Positions 28,097 through 37,733 are shown, counted from the first letter of the stretch. The stretch: 64,000 bases of DNA from an uncultured Helicobacter sp. (GCA_944323645.1 CALUTE010000005.1:25870-89869), one strand, 5' to 3'. Program-made: numbers and translations. Notes: a model not told the origin generated them from the sequence alone.

Positions 28097-29131
28097 ATGA
28101 GCTTACAACTCAATCAGAGACAACGCGCACAATATGATGAATTATCAATGTCAGAAAAAATCGCTATTTTGCTTATTCAAGTAGGTGATGAACTTACGAG
28201 TGAGGTTTTCAAAAATCTTGATATTGATGGAATTACTGAAATATCTAAGCAAATTATGCAGTTAAAAGGTACTGATAAGGCTATTGGTGGGGCAGTACTT
28301 GAGGAATTTTATGCTATTTTTCAATCCAATCAATATATCAATAGTGGTGGTCTTGACTATGCAAGGGAGCTACTCAACAAGGCGCTTGGACCAGAAGAAG
28401 CCAAGAGGATTTTGGATAAGCTTGCAAAAACTATGCAATCTGCTAAGAATTTTGCCTATCTCTCCAAGATTCGTCCGCAACAACTCGCAGATTTTATTAT
28501 TAATGAACATCCACAGACAATTGCGCTTATTCTTGCTCATATGGATTCTAGTAGCGCAGCAGAGACACTTGGACACTTTAGTGATGATAATATGCGAGCA
28601 GAGATTGCGATTCGTATGGCAAATCTTGGTGATATTTCGCCTAATGTTGTTAAGCGCGTTTCAACAGTGTTGGAAAACAAACTTGAATCCCTTACAAGCT
28701 ATAAGATTGAAGTTGGCGGACCACGTGCTGTGGCAGAGATTTTCAATCGACTTGGGCAAAAGGCTTCTAAATCCACCCTTTCTTACATTGAACAGATTGA
28801 TGAGCAACTTGCCAATGAAATTAGAGATATGATGTTTACCTTTGAGGATATTACCAATCTCGATAAAAATGCTATTCGTGAGATTCTTAAGGTTGCTGAC
28901 AAAAAAGATCTTACAATGGCACTCAAAGCTGCAAATGATACGCTTAAGCAAAAATTCCTTGACCAAATGTCTACACGCGCAAGCGAACAGTTTTTGGAGG
29001 AAATGCAGTTTTTGGGAGCAGTGCGTATGCGTGATGTGGAAGCAGCACAGCGCAAGATCGTAGAAGCTGTCCAGACACTTTCTGAACAAGGTTTGATCCA
29101 AGTTGGCGAAGAGGAGGATGTCGTTGAGTAG
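28097..29131 (+). CDS. fliG: FliG, flagellar motor switch protein
   Basis: This 344-residue C-ring protein links FliF to FliM and meets the stator at its C-terminus. N-terminal, middle (EHPQTIALILAHM) and C-terminal domains are present, including MFTFEDITNLDKNAIREILK, the charged torque helix region. It follows fliF by 8 nt after a GGAG site. Confidence 0.97.
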   Translation: MSLQLNQRQRAQYDELSMSEKIAILLIQVGDELTSEVFKNLDIDGITEISKQIMQLKGTDKAIGGAVLEEFYAIFQSNQYINSGGLDYARELLNKALGPEEAKRILDKLAKTMQSAKNFAYLSKIRPQQLADFIINEHPQTIALILAHMDSSSAAETLGHFSDDNMRAEIAIRMANLGDISPNVVKRVSTVLENKLESLTSYKIEVGGPRAVAEIFNRLGQKASKSTLSYIEQIDEQLANEIRDMMFTFEDITNLDKNAIREILKVADKKDLTMALKAANDTLKQKFLDQMSTRASEQFLEEMQFLGAVRMRDVEAAQRKIVEAVQTLSEQGLIQVGEEEDVVE

Positions 29132-29945
29132 TTTTGATGAAGATAATCTCATAACAAAAAATCACATAGAAAAGCACAGAATTAGCAAATATGAATTTCG
29201 CCCCATTGTCGTGGATAAGACTGATTCAAATCAGAATGTATCACAAGGTGTAGCAAAAGACTCCGCTGTACAAAATCTTGTCTCAAATACTGAAGAACTT
29301 GCAGGTGAGGCAAGAAAGCTTGGAGAGGATACCATAGAAAAAGAGCTGATAGAAAAACTCCTGCAAAAAACAGATGAGCTTTCAAGCTCACTTGCAAAAC
29401 TCCAAATTCAGTTTGAAAAACAGCAGCTTGAGATGGAGGAGCGCGTTAATACCGCGCGCAATGATGCTTACAAGGATGGTTTGCGAGAAGGAGAAGAGAA
29501 AATCCGTAATGCTATGGAGGCTGACATACAAAAAGAGCGCACTGCTCTTATAGATGCTGCGATCAATCTTGGTAAGGCAATGAAAAATTCTGAAACACAT
29601 TTACGCGAGCTAGAGAAGGAGCTTAGTGCCATAGCGGTTGATATTGCACGTGAGGTGATTGCCAAAGAAATAGAAAAAGATTCTAGTGCTGTAGCAACCG
29701 CATTGGCTAAAGAACTTCTTGGCTCAATTGCCGATGCCACTGATGTGCATTTACGAGTAAATAGTCTTGATTATCCTGTATTACAACAAGAGCTACAAGA
29801 ATATACAAAGTTAAAAATAGAAGCAGATAATGCAGTAACTAAGGGCGGTGTTATCATCGAAAATGGTGGAGGAATCATCGATGGTAGCATTTCAAATCGC
29901 TATAAGACCCTCAAGCAAAGTGTTTTAGAAAACCTTAGAGACTAG
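29124..29945 (+). CDS. fliH: FliH, flagellar export ATPase regulator
   Basis: FliH controls the FliI ATPase and brings it to the export gate. The protein has a variable N-terminus, a long coiled-coil (LLQKTDELSSSLAKLQIQFE and the following acidic helix) and a conserved C-terminal domain from AVDIAREVIAKEIEKDS on. Three starts compete: TTG 29103, ATG 29118 directly abutting the AGGAGG, and TTG 29124, which has the proper 6-nt spacing and overlaps fliG by 8 nt. I chose the last (about 273 residues). Confidence 0.88.
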   Translation: MSSFDEDNLITKNHIEKHRISKYEFRPIVVDKTDSNQNVSQGVAKDSAVQNLVSNTEELAGEARKLGEDTIEKELIEKLLQKTDELSSSLAKLQIQFEKQQLEMEERVNTARNDAYKDGLREGEEKIRNAMEADIQKERTALIDAAINLGKAMKNSETHLRELEKELSAIAVDIAREVIAKEIEKDSSAVATALAKELLGSIADATDVHLRVNSLDYPVLQQELQEYTKLKIEADNAVTKGGVIIENGGGIIDGSISNRYKTLKQSVLENLRD

Positions 29946-29953
29946 AGAAAAAG

Positions 29954-31840
29954 ATGTTCCCCACAAAGCCTATTGCCCAAATGGATATGCAAGAGCTGGA
30001 ATCTTTGTGCGCACAGATTCGCCATAGGATTCTAGAAGTTGTGAGCACTAATGGTGGGCATTTAAGTTCGACTTTGGGCGCAGTCGAGCTTATTGTAGCT
30101 ATGCACTATGTATTTGATTATAAAAGCAATCCTTTTATTTTTGATGTTTCTCATCAAGCCTATGCGCATAAGCTGCTGACTGGTCGATATGAGGAGTTTG
30201 CAAGTTTGCGCAAATTTGGTGGCATTAGTGGATTTTGCAAGCCTAGTGAATCAGACGCGGATTATTTTATTGCAGGACACAGCTCAACCTCTATTTCCTT
30301 GGGTGTAGGTGCTGCGAAGGCTATGCTACTTCAAAACAAAGATGGAATACCAGTAGTGTTAATTGGTGATGGCAGTATGAGTGCTGGGCTTGTGTATGAA
30401 GCACTTAATGAGCTTGGCGATCGTAAATATCCTATGCTTATTATACTTAATGACAATGAAATGAGCATTGCAAAGCCCATAGGAGCGATTAGCAAACACT
30501 TATCACAGATTATCTCTCACCCCATATACCAGTCTTTTCGTAATTTTACTAAGCATTTTTTAGAAAAAATGCCAGATTCTGCTACGTATCTTGCGAAGCG
30601 CTTTGAGGAATCTTTGAAACTTATTACACCTGGAATTTTGTTTGAAGAAATGGGGATTGATTATATAGGACCAATCAATGGACATAATCTTGCAGATTTA
30701 ATCTTTTGCTTCAAGCGTGCCAAGGAAATGGGGCGACCTGTCGTCGTGCATACCCAAACTATCAAGGGAAAAGGTTATAAAATTGCAGAGGGGCATTATG
30801 AAAAATGGCATGGTGTAAGCCCCTTTGATTTACAAACAGGAGTAGCCTTTGCAAAGCCAAGTATCAAATTAGCACCCACTCAAGTTTATTCTAATGCCTT
30901 GCAAAAGCTTGCCAAAGAAGATGAAAGAGTCGTTGGTATCACAGCTGCAATGCCAGGTGGTACGGGACTTGGAATTTTGATTGATACCTATAAGGATAGA
31001 TTCTGGGATGCAGGTATTGCTGAACAACATTGTGTAACTTCTATGGCGGCTATGGCAAAAGAGGGCTTTATCCCATTTGTAAGCATTTATTCAACTTTTT
31101 TGCAACGTGCATTTGATGAGATTATCCATGATGTGGGTATTATGGGATTACCAGTGCGTTTTAGCATTGATAGGGCTGGGATTGTAGGAGAAGATGGCGA
31201 AACGCATCAAGGACTTTTTGATATAGCATATCTGCGTATGATTCCCGGCTTTGTATTATTTGCGCCGCGTGATAATGCTACGCTAGAGCGTGCCGTGGAA
31301 TTTGCGTATAGTTTTTCTCAAGCACCTTGTGCTTACCGTTATCCGCGCGGAAGTTTTTGTTTAGATGAAGGGGTTTATACGCCAAAGGATTTTGTACTTG
31401 GTGAGTGTGAATGCCTTTATCAAGGAGAGCAGATTCTACTTATAGGCTATGGAAATGGTGTGGGGCGCGCGCATTTAGTGAGCGTTGCATTAAAAAAGTT
31501 AGGTTTTGATCCGACGCTTTTGGATCTGCGTTTTTGTAGCCCATTACCTAGCACTTTGGGATCATTTTTACGCGAACATAGTATTAGCTTTGTTTTTAGC
31601 GATAGTTACAAATCCTGTGGTGTTGGTAGTGCGATTTTGGAATATATGAGCGCACATAATATTATGCTGCCAAGCTATACGCTTGAGCTAGATTCTACCT
31701 TTGTGCCCCACGGAGATGTTGCAAGCGTGGAATGTGCCATAGGACTTGATACAGAAAGCCTTGTACAAAAAGTGTTGGCAAAACTTGTCGATCATTCTCT
31801 TTGTAGTGATAAGGAGGAAAAAACCTATGCAAAATCCTAA
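29954..31840 (+). CDS. dxs: 1-deoxy-D-xylulose-5-phosphate synthase
   Basis: This 628-residue TPP enzyme condenses pyruvate and glyceraldehyde-3-phosphate in the first step of MEP isoprenoid synthesis. Landmarks are GGHLSSTLGAVELIVAMHY, the TPP motif GDGSMSAGLVYEALN to NDNEMSI, and the transketolase-like EDGETHQGLFDIAYLR. It starts 8 nt after fliH. Pyruvate use links it loosely to porCDAB, but they are not co-transcribed. Confidence 0.97.
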   Translation: MFPTKPIAQMDMQELESLCAQIRHRILEVVSTNGGHLSSTLGAVELIVAMHYVFDYKSNPFIFDVSHQAYAHKLLTGRYEEFASLRKFGGISGFCKPSESDADYFIAGHSSTSISLGVGAAKAMLLQNKDGIPVVLIGDGSMSAGLVYEALNELGDRKYPMLIILNDNEMSIAKPIGAISKHLSQIISHPIYQSFRNFTKHFLEKMPDSATYLAKRFEESLKLITPGILFEEMGIDYIGPINGHNLADLIFCFKRAKEMGRPVVVHTQTIKGKGYKIAEGHYEKWHGVSPFDLQTGVAFAKPSIKLAPTQVYSNALQKLAKEDERVVGITAAMPGGTGLGILIDTYKDRFWDAGIAEQHCVTSMAAMAKEGFIPFVSIYSTFLQRAFDEIIHDVGIMGLPVRFSIDRAGIVGEDGETHQGLFDIAYLRMIPGFVLFAPRDNATLERAVEFAYSFSQAPCAYRYPRGSFCLDEGVYTPKDFVLGECECLYQGEQILLIGYGNGVGRAHLVSVALKKLGFDPTLLDLRFCSPLPSTLGSFLREHSISFVFSDSYKSCGVGSAILEYMSAHNIMLPSYTLELDSTFVPHGDVASVECAIGLDTESLVQKVLAKLVDHSLCSDKEEKTYAKS

Positions 31841-32309
31841 GCACACACAGAAAGAGATGGCTTCACCATCTGAAGTAGCCTTGCAAAAAGAAGGCTTTAG
31901 CTTTAGTTTTGCTGCAAGCGCTTGTGCTTTATGTGGAGGGCGTTGCTGCGTGGGAGAGAGTGGCTATATTTTTCTTTCACTTGCTGAAGCGCAACGTATT
32001 GCTGAGTTTTTAAACATTGCTTTTGAGGATTTTGCCTTGAAATTTTTAAAAAAAGTTGGCTACAAATTCTCACTTATTGAAAAACCATACGAAAATGGGA
32101 GTGCGTGTGTGTTTTTTGATACAAAAAAAAGAGAATGCGCTATTTATCCATACCGACCCAAGCAGTGTGTGGAATTTCCTTTTTGGGATTCACTACGCGA
32201 ACAAAGTGCTCTTGCAGAACTTTGTTCGCTCTGCCCGGGTATAATACCACCAGAATCCACAAAACCTAGCCAGAATCTAAAGCATAATGCTACAAAGGAA
32301 TATTTATGA
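31827..32309 (+). CDS. YkgJ-like cysteine-cluster (metal-chelating) protein
   Basis: This 160-residue protein belongs to the Fe/Zn-binding YkgJ family. The cysteine set is CALCGGRCC near the start, CAIYPYRPKQCVEFPFW and LCSLCPG. The biochemical role is unknown. A long in-frame extension exists inside dxs, but ATG 31827 after AAGGAGG is clearly the start and overlaps dxs by 14 bp. It overlaps the TPR gene by 4 nt (ATGA). Confidence 0.88.
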   Translation: MQNPKHTQKEMASPSEVALQKEGFSFSFAASACALCGGRCCVGESGYIFLSLAEAQRIAEFLNIAFEDFALKFLKKVGYKFSLIEKPYENGSACVFFDTKKRECAIYPYRPKQCVEFPFWDSLREQSALAELCSLCPGIIPPESTKPSQNLKHNATKEYL

Positions 32310-33598
32310 AAGTATTATACATTGGGCTTATATGCTGTTTGTTTGCGAGCTTTTTGGGTTCTGATAGCAAAGAAGATGCAGCATTGCTTATGGGTGCAGA
32401 TAGCTTATACCATGGGGATTTCTCGAAATCTTTTGATGAGCTTATTGTGCTTTTTGAGGAGACAAAAGAGCCTTATTATGCCAAGCTTGCTGCACAAGCC
32501 GCCGTAGGCAAAGGCGATTTAGATGGTGCCTTTGCTTTGGCAAATCTTTATATAGAATTAAGCGGTGATACAGAAGATATAATGATCAACAAGATTCTAG
32601 CCGATGCGTACGCACAAATGGGTGAAACGCAAAAAGCCATAGAAGTGTTAGAAAAGATTTATAAGGTAGAGAGTACGCCGCAGATTGGTGATATTTTGGG
32701 CAATATGTATATGTTGCAAAACAATCCAAAAAAGGCTCAAGAATTATTCTCTAGTCTTTATGAACAAACACGCAGTGTAGAGTTTTTAAAAAAAATTATT
32801 ATTTTGTATGCAGCACAATCCCAGAATCAGAAAGCGCTTGGGCTGCTTTCAGAACATCTACTTAGTTTTGGGTGCGAGGAGTCATTTTGCGAGGAGAGCC
32901 TGAAAGTCTATGCTGATTTGGGAGGACTTGATATGGCAAAAAGTGTGTTTGAAAAAATTTATATCAAAAACCCAACAATCCCCAATGCCACGAATTTTAT
33001 GCGAGTTCTTGTTGCGCTTAAGCAATACCAAGAAGCGCAAGGAATTGCTATGTCATTTCCTTTTGATAAGGGGTTGTTGCTTGATCTATATGTGATGCAA
33101 GGCGATTTTGAAAAAGCGCGCATACAAGCCAAGCAAATTTATCAGGAAAGCAATAATCCCAAATTTTTGGCATTAGAGGCAATCTATGAGCTTGGAGATA
33201 TGCAGCAAATTTCTAAGCAAAACGCATTACAAAGTGCTTCAAAATTAGAGCAAGCACTCAAAATACGCAAAAAAGAACTTGCAGACAATAAGCAAAAGCC
33301 CACTATTCAGGACGCATTTTTTTACAATTTCTGTGGTTATTTGATGATAGATTATGATCTTGATATTCAAAAAGGCATACAATATGTGAAGGAAGCACTG
33401 CTAGTTGAGCCTTATTCTATTGCTTATTTAGATTCTATTGCGTGGGGGTACTATAAACTTGGAGATTGCGCAAATGCAACGGAATATTTTTATAAGATTC
33501 CAAGCAACAAGATTGCAAATGATAATGATATGCGCGCGCACGCTCGCCAGATATATGGTCTATGCGCTAAACCAGAATCCAAAATAAAAGAACCATAA
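32306..33598 (+). CDS. exported tetratricopeptide-repeat protein
   Basis: This 430-residue protein has a hydrophobic signal (LYIGLICCLFASFLG) and repeated helix pairs such as ILADAYAQMGETQKAIEVLE, and KFLALEAIYELGDMQQ. TPR arrays scaffold protein complexes, often in envelope assembly. The specific function is not known to me. AAAGGAA precedes the ATG. It belongs to the fliF operon by spacing. Confidence 0.8.
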   Translation: MKVLYIGLICCLFASFLGSDSKEDAALLMGADSLYHGDFSKSFDELIVLFEETKEPYYAKLAAQAAVGKGDLDGAFALANLYIELSGDTEDIMINKILADAYAQMGETQKAIEVLEKIYKVESTPQIGDILGNMYMLQNNPKKAQELFSSLYEQTRSVEFLKKIIILYAAQSQNQKALGLLSEHLLSFGCEESFCEESLKVYADLGGLDMAKSVFEKIYIKNPTIPNATNFMRVLVALKQYQEAQGIAMSFPFDKGLLLDLYVMQGDFEKARIQAKQIYQESNNPKFLALEAIYELGDMQQISKQNALQSASKLEQALKIRKKELADNKQKPTIQDAFFYNFCGYLMIDYDLDIQKGIQYVKEALLVEPYSIAYLDSIAWGYYKLGDCANATEYFYKIPSNKIANDNDMRAHARQIYGLCAKPESKIKEP

Positions 33599-33615
33599 AA
33601 TTCTGGCAGTGGTAT

Positions 33616-34386
33616 ATGCAAGATATAAATGTTAATAGTGCAGAATTTAACTTGGCACAAGATATTGTTAGATTCTCAAATCCTTTACACAAAGCATTAT
33701 ATCGCAGAATCCAAACAGAAAAAGCCATCTTACCTTTTGAGCTTTTGGGACGTACACTTGCATATAATCCTTATCCACCTCGTTTCAAAGAAGTCTTTTC
33801 TGGTCTAGAATCTATCCGTGCTATTTGTATATCTTGCTTTGATTATGAGCATTTAGAGAAGATTTGCGCGTTCAATGCGAACCTCATCATACTTGATGTG
33901 GCGCGTGATGAAGAAGCAAAGCCTCGTTGTGAAGGGCTTGAGTGCGTGGGATATTTGCGGCATTATACCAATGCTTTAATTGTCATAAAAGATTGTTTTA
34001 TAGATTCTTATCAGGTTTTGCAAGCAGTGGTTTATGGGGCAGATGGTGTGATGTTTAATACAGAAAGCATAGCATTAAAAGAATTGCTTGCCTTTGCGTT
34101 TCGGCTTGGGCTTATGGCTTTTGTTGAGGTAACCAATCTTAAAGAGATCAAACAAGCAGTGCTAGCAAAAGCAGAAGGATTTTATTTGCCTAACGAATGT
34201 TTTGAAGAGTTGCACCCTATTATTCCAAAGCGCAAATGTTTATGCACAAATATTAAAGAACGCTATTGCCTAGAATCCAACCAATCAGAATCTGATATTG
34301 CACATTTATTTGATCTTGGAGTCCCTAGTAAGTCCCTGCAAGCTACCAGAGCAGATTTTGCATTTGCACATATAGAAGTTATTTGA
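33616..34386 (+). CDS. TrpC-like beta/alpha-barrel protein lacking clear catalytic set
   Basis: The 256-residue sequence resembles indole-3-glycerol-phosphate synthase in its middle: IVIKDCFIDSYQVLQAVVYG, then ADGVMFNT and ELLAFAFRLGLMAFVEVTNL. The usual N-terminal catalytic KxxSPS motif is replaced by RTLAYNPYPPRFKE, and the late GINNR loop is not found. It is probably a non-enzymatic or altered-function paralogue. No trp genes adjoin. The start has a weak ribosome-binding site 17 nt after the TPR gene. Confidence 0.6.
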   Translation: MQDINVNSAEFNLAQDIVRFSNPLHKALYRRIQTEKAILPFELLGRTLAYNPYPPRFKEVFSGLESIRAICISCFDYEHLEKICAFNANLIILDVARDEEAKPRCEGLECVGYLRHYTNALIVIKDCFIDSYQVLQAVVYGADGVMFNTESIALKELLAFAFRLGLMAFVEVTNLKEIKQAVLAKAEGFYLPNECFEELHPIIPKRKCLCTNIKERYCLESNQSESDIAHLFDLGVPSKSLQATRADFAFAHIEVI

Positions 34387-34430
34387 TCTCTTGGTGAGTG
34401 CCCTTTATAAAAAATTAAGTGCTTTTTGCC

Positions 34431-34436
34431 TATAAT
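34431..34436 (+). promoter_or_regulatory. -10 element of the tRNA-Met gene
   Basis: TATAAT lies 13 nt upstream of the tRNA 5' end, a position consistent with a short 5' leader. Confidence 0.5.
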
Positions 34437-34449
34437 TCCTAGCTTTAAT

Positions 34450-34527
34450 GTCAGGGTAGCTCAGCTGGTTTAGAGCGCTGGTCTCATAAGCCGGAGGTCG
34501 GGAGTTCAAGTCTCCCCCTTGACACCA
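34450..34527 (+). tRNA. tRNA-Met (CAT anticodon)
   Basis: The segment folds as a cloverleaf: acceptor GTCAGGG with CCTTGAC, D arm GCTC...GAGC-like, anticodon stem CTGGT/GCCGG around loop CTCATAA, T arm GGGAG-TTCAAGT-CTCCC, discriminator A and encoded CCA. The anticodon is CAT. The body resembles elongator tRNA-Met, but a lysidine-modified tRNA-Ile2 also has a CAT gene sequence and cannot be fully excluded. Confidence 0.93.
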
Positions 34528-34678
34528 CGAATGCTTCAGTATGCTTCTTGATATTTTTTGTGATTTTTCTGTGTAATTCTGATCAGCATATTTAAAGTTA
34601 AAATAACTACGATTACATACACGTTGCACAATAAGAAAGTCAGCGTTGAAAATTTTAGAATCAAATAAAGGAGTAAGA

Positions 34679-35573
34679 ATGCGGGATATTATCATTTTTG
34701 GTGTAGGCAGTGGCGCCAAGAGCATGATTTTAGAGATATTGCGCTGCAACGTATCTAAAGATAGTGCTTGTGGCAAATCTGGGGGGCAATATACTCTTCT
34801 TAACAGACAATGACCCAAAAAAATGGCACACCAAGTTGGTGGTTACTCTAGAAAATACAACGTATGCTTTTGATATACGGCCTCCAGAAGAAATCAAAAA
34901 AACGAGATTTGATAGTATCATCTTGGGAACAATGCTGGGTTATGAGAGTGTTTTGACCCAGTTAGATTCCTTAGGTGTACCACTCCATAAAATAGAACAT
35001 ATCCACCTTAGAGTAATCATTGAAGCAAGAATAAATTTTTTAAAAGATTTTGCCAAAATATGTAAAGAGAGACATATAAGTGGTGATGTTGCTGAGGTTG
35101 GTGTATATCAGGGGGAATTTGCAAAACAGATTAATGCATGTTTTCCTGATGCAACACTGTTTTTGTTTGATACTTTTGAAGGATTTGATAAGCGAGATTT
35201 GGAGTTTGAATCAAAGGATGTTAGAGAGCTTGGTCAAGGACATTTGGACAATACGTCTATCGCACTTGTGATGTCTAAAATGCTCCATCCAGACAATGTT
35301 GTGATCAAAAAGGGCTATTTTCCGGAAATCATAACAGGATTGGAAAAGAGAAGTTTTTGTTTTGTCAATCTTGATTTAGATTTATATAAACCCACAAAAG
35401 ATGGACTAGATTTTTTCTATCCTAGAATGCAAAGGGGTGGCGTAATACTTGTTCATGATTATTTTGGTGAGGGCTTACCTGGAGTGAAGCAAGCAGTTGA
35501 TGAATTTTGCAAACAGCATAATGTATTTGTTATGCCAATTGGCGATACCATAAGCGTGGCTATAAAGCATTAG
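34679..35573 (+). CDS. TylF/MycF-type methyltransferase, frameshifted at a G6 tract
   Basis: ATG 34679 with GGAG starts MRDIIIFGVGSGAKSMILE, a nucleotide-binding-like N-terminus. This frame hits TGA at 34811. The following frame, open to 35573, continues NILFLTDNDPKKWHTKL and then a TylF-like SAM methyltransferase core: GDVAEVGVYQGEFAKQINA, LFLFDTFEGFDKRD and FVNLDLDLYKPTKDGLDFF. Removing one G, or adding two, in GGGGGG at 34781-34786 joins them into about 297 residues. As it stands only the C-terminal part could be made, from GTG 34764. A surface-sugar modification role is inferred from the family. Confidence 0.7.
34781..34786 (+). repeat. G6 tract at the methyltransferase frameshift
   Basis: Six consecutive G residues sit exactly where the two reading frames of the methyltransferase must join. 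Five or eight would restore the frame. The tract is shorter than typical phase-variable tracts in Helicobacter and Campylobacter, so a simple mutation or sequencing error is also possible. Confidence 0.6.
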
Positions 35574-35678
35574 AGCAATCTAAATCTATATGAAAGTAAA
35601 AATTCATCCCATTCATAAACGTGTATGTTATGAGCGAGATATTGTCTGTTTGTGGGGTTAAACTAAGCAAAAATAATC

Positions 35679-35684
35679 TATAAT
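35679..35684 (+). promoter_or_regulatory. -10 element of the Hof-like gene
   Basis: TATAAT lies 42 nt before the ATG at 35726 in an A+T-rich gap. Confidence 0.5.
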
Positions 35685-35725
35685 TTCCTTTGTTTTTGTC
35701 ATTTTAATAAAGCAAGGAGCAGCTA

Positions 35726-37093
35726 ATGTGGTCTAAAGTGACTTTAGCAGCGGGTTTGGTGGTTTTTGGCTGTGCAGAATCTATGGGTGAGGAAACCCAT
35801 CATCCTAAGAAAGCTCCTTTATATTTTGAAGCAGAAATGCAAGCATTTAATAAAATAAGTTTCAATGGCAGAGGAGATTCTCCAACAGAAAGCTATGGTT
35901 ATATACTTGGCGCAGTAAGTGGGGTTTATGATACTACATTTGGAGATACGCATTCGCTACAAGTCAAACTTGGGGTAGCTGGTGCTGGGCTTTCGTATGA
36001 TTCTACAAGGCGTGCTAGCTTGGCTGGAGATGGGGGATTGGGTTTTAACTACATTGGCTACAATCAAGGTTATGATGGCAGAGGGAGTGCCAGTGCGACA
36101 AATACACGCAACTATTACGTGCATAATGCGAGTTTAGCTTACAAAAATCAGAATTTTACCCTAATAGGTGGGCGGTTTTTTCAAGATGATGATGCGTATA
36201 TTGTAGGATACACAGAAGGGCTTAAGTTAGGTATTAAAGGCAATGGGTTTTATGCAGATTTTAATGGAATTTCTAGTACTGCACTTCTTGGTGATGGCTT
36301 TTTCTGGGATTATACGCGAGTCTATACGCCAAATGGGATTTTGGGTGCTAGTGTTGGGTATGAGAATGCCAATTTAGCTGTACGTGGATTTTATTATTAT
36401 GGGATTAGTGAGTATAGCGCGCCTGGCTTTGATATAAAGATGATGTTTAGCAACACAGAATCTAGTTTCAAATCTACAACACGCCTTAATGTAGTTTTTC
36501 CTATCTATGATAGATTGGCGATGAGTGTCCCTGTTTTGATTGGAGGGCTCCTCAAAAATAGTACTGGGACAGATGAGGGATTTACTTCTAGTATTTTGGT
36601 GCGTCAGGATTTTGACTTTCATACGCAAGGCGCAGGAGATTATAATCTTGCTTTTGCGGTGTATAAAAATGTAGGATTCTCGCAGGCTCGGCTTGGGCTA
36701 TTTGGTTCGCCACTTGGTGTCAATATTTGGGATAATAGCGTGTATGCAAGCGGACCATCGCTTAATGCTATTGTTTATCCAGATGCGACAAGCGCCTTTG
36801 TTTTTACTAAGGCGCGCTATGAATATTTAGCAAGCCTAGCAAGTGCTCTAGAATTTGGGCTAGATGGGCGCTATACGACTGCGCCAGCCACAGATGAATA
36901 TTCACTTAAGCTTACAATAAATTGGGAGCTTACAAAAAATGTTGCTTTTATGTTGGTGGGCAATTACTATACAAGTGTTTTTAGAGACCCAGGTGCCCTT
37001 ATTGATGGCAATGGATCAAATGTTGGAGCGCTTACTCGTAACCAGAAAATCGATAGAAGCTATGTGATGACACAAGTAAGCTTCAAAATATAG
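35726..37093 (+). CDS. Hof-like outer-membrane beta-barrel protein
   Basis: This 455-residue protein has a signal peptide, alternating aromatic strands and a C-terminal strand ending QVSFKI, all typical of an outer-membrane barrel. Segments such as YNQGYDGRGSASATNTRNYY, LIGGRFFQDDDAYIVGYTEG and DFNGISSTALLGDGFFWDYT resemble the Helicobacter Hof family (H. pylori HofA-HofH), probably porins or adhesins. AAGGAG is well placed 7 nt before ATG. Confidence 0.75.
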   Translation: MWSKVTLAAGLVVFGCAESMGEETHHPKKAPLYFEAEMQAFNKISFNGRGDSPTESYGYILGAVSGVYDTTFGDTHSLQVKLGVAGAGLSYDSTRRASLAGDGGLGFNYIGYNQGYDGRGSASATNTRNYYVHNASLAYKNQNFTLIGGRFFQDDDAYIVGYTEGLKLGIKGNGFYADFNGISSTALLGDGFFWDYTRVYTPNGILGASVGYENANLAVRGFYYYGISEYSAPGFDIKMMFSNTESSFKSTTRLNVVFPIYDRLAMSVPVLIGGLLKNSTGTDEGFTSSILVRQDFDFHTQGAGDYNLAFAVYKNVGFSQARLGLFGSPLGVNIWDNSVYASGPSLNAIVYPDATSAFVFTKARYEYLASLASALEFGLDGRYTTAPATDEYSLKLTINWELTKNVAFMLVGNYYTSVFRDPGALIDGNGSNVGALTRNQKIDRSYVMTQVSFKI

Positions 37094-37147
37094 AATCTAT
37101 TATATTAGTTAGAGTGGATTCTAGCGGATACAATAAGGCTGTAAGTT

Positions 37148-37369
37148 TTAGATCTCAAGAAATTTTTTTGCTGCTTTGATTTGTAACATTTGAATTTTTG
37201 TGCGTTCTTTTTCTTCTTCCAAGAGCTCAAGGACTTGAGTGATGAGCTCGCGTGCCTGTAACATTTCTTCTGTTGTATCAAATGTGGTAGGGAGGGACTC
37301 TATAAGGCTATATGCTTTTGTGCTATCTTTTTGTATTAGGGCTATTTTTAGTGCATCAAGCCAACTCAT
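37148..37369 (-). CDS. FliT-like small helical protein after fliS
   Basis: This 73-residue all-helical charged protein starts MSWLDALKIALIQKDSTKAY. It lies directly after fliS, in the place where H. pylori HP0754 and enteric fliT lie. FliT is an export chaperone for FliD. The assignment is by position and size, not by sequence motif. An ATG nine codons upstream is also possible. It overlaps fliS by 14 bp. Confidence 0.6.
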   Translation of the reverse strand: MSWLDALKIALIQKDSTKAYSLIESLPTTFDTTEEMLQARELITQVLELLEEEKERTKIQMLQIKAAKKFLEI

Positions 37370-37733
37370 TTTGATGAATCTCTCTCCAAGCTTCAAGTAA
37401 CCCTTTTGCTACATTGATAACGATGTCAATTTTTTCTGGATCGTCTTCGACATTTGCTTGTGTAAGAAGTTTGATTTGATGCATATAAAGTCCAGTGAGA
37501 TAAGTTGCTACCTCTCCACCTCGCTCATAATCAAGAACATTGAGTAGCTCTGTAAAAATATCGGTAATGCGGTTGATATAGTAGATTTTTTTCTCTATAT
37601 CACCAAGTTCCATATGGCGTTTAGCTTGACCACAAAAGCGCAATATGCCTTCATATAGCATTTCAATGAGCTTTGCAGGAGATTCAACAGAGATTTCGTT
37701 TTGTTGGTAGAGATTGTAGGCATTACTTCTCAT
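37356..37733 (-). CDS. fliS: FliS, flagellin export chaperone
   Basis: This 125-residue protein binds the C-terminus of flagellin and stops early polymerisation. The family start AYNLYQQNEISVESPAKLIE, then MLYEGILRFCGQAKRHMELG, is unmistakable. AAGGATACACG precedes the ATG. It is third in flaG-fliD-fliS-fliT. Confidence 0.95.
   Translation of the reverse strand: MRSNAYNLYQQNEISVESPAKLIEMLYEGILRFCGQAKRHMELGDIEKKIYYINRITDIFTELLNVLDYERGGEVATYLTGLYMHQIKLLTQANVEDDPEKIDIVINVAKGLLEAWREIHQNELA

Noticed and set aside
28284..28832. 182-codon plus-strand ORF inside fliG
   Set aside because: It is the +1 frame of fliG, with translation lacking any domain, while fliG is a certain gene.
34405..34818. 137-codon minus-strand ORF across the tRNA and methyltransferase start
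   Set aside because: It covers the tRNA gene in antisense and reads through intergenic DNA.
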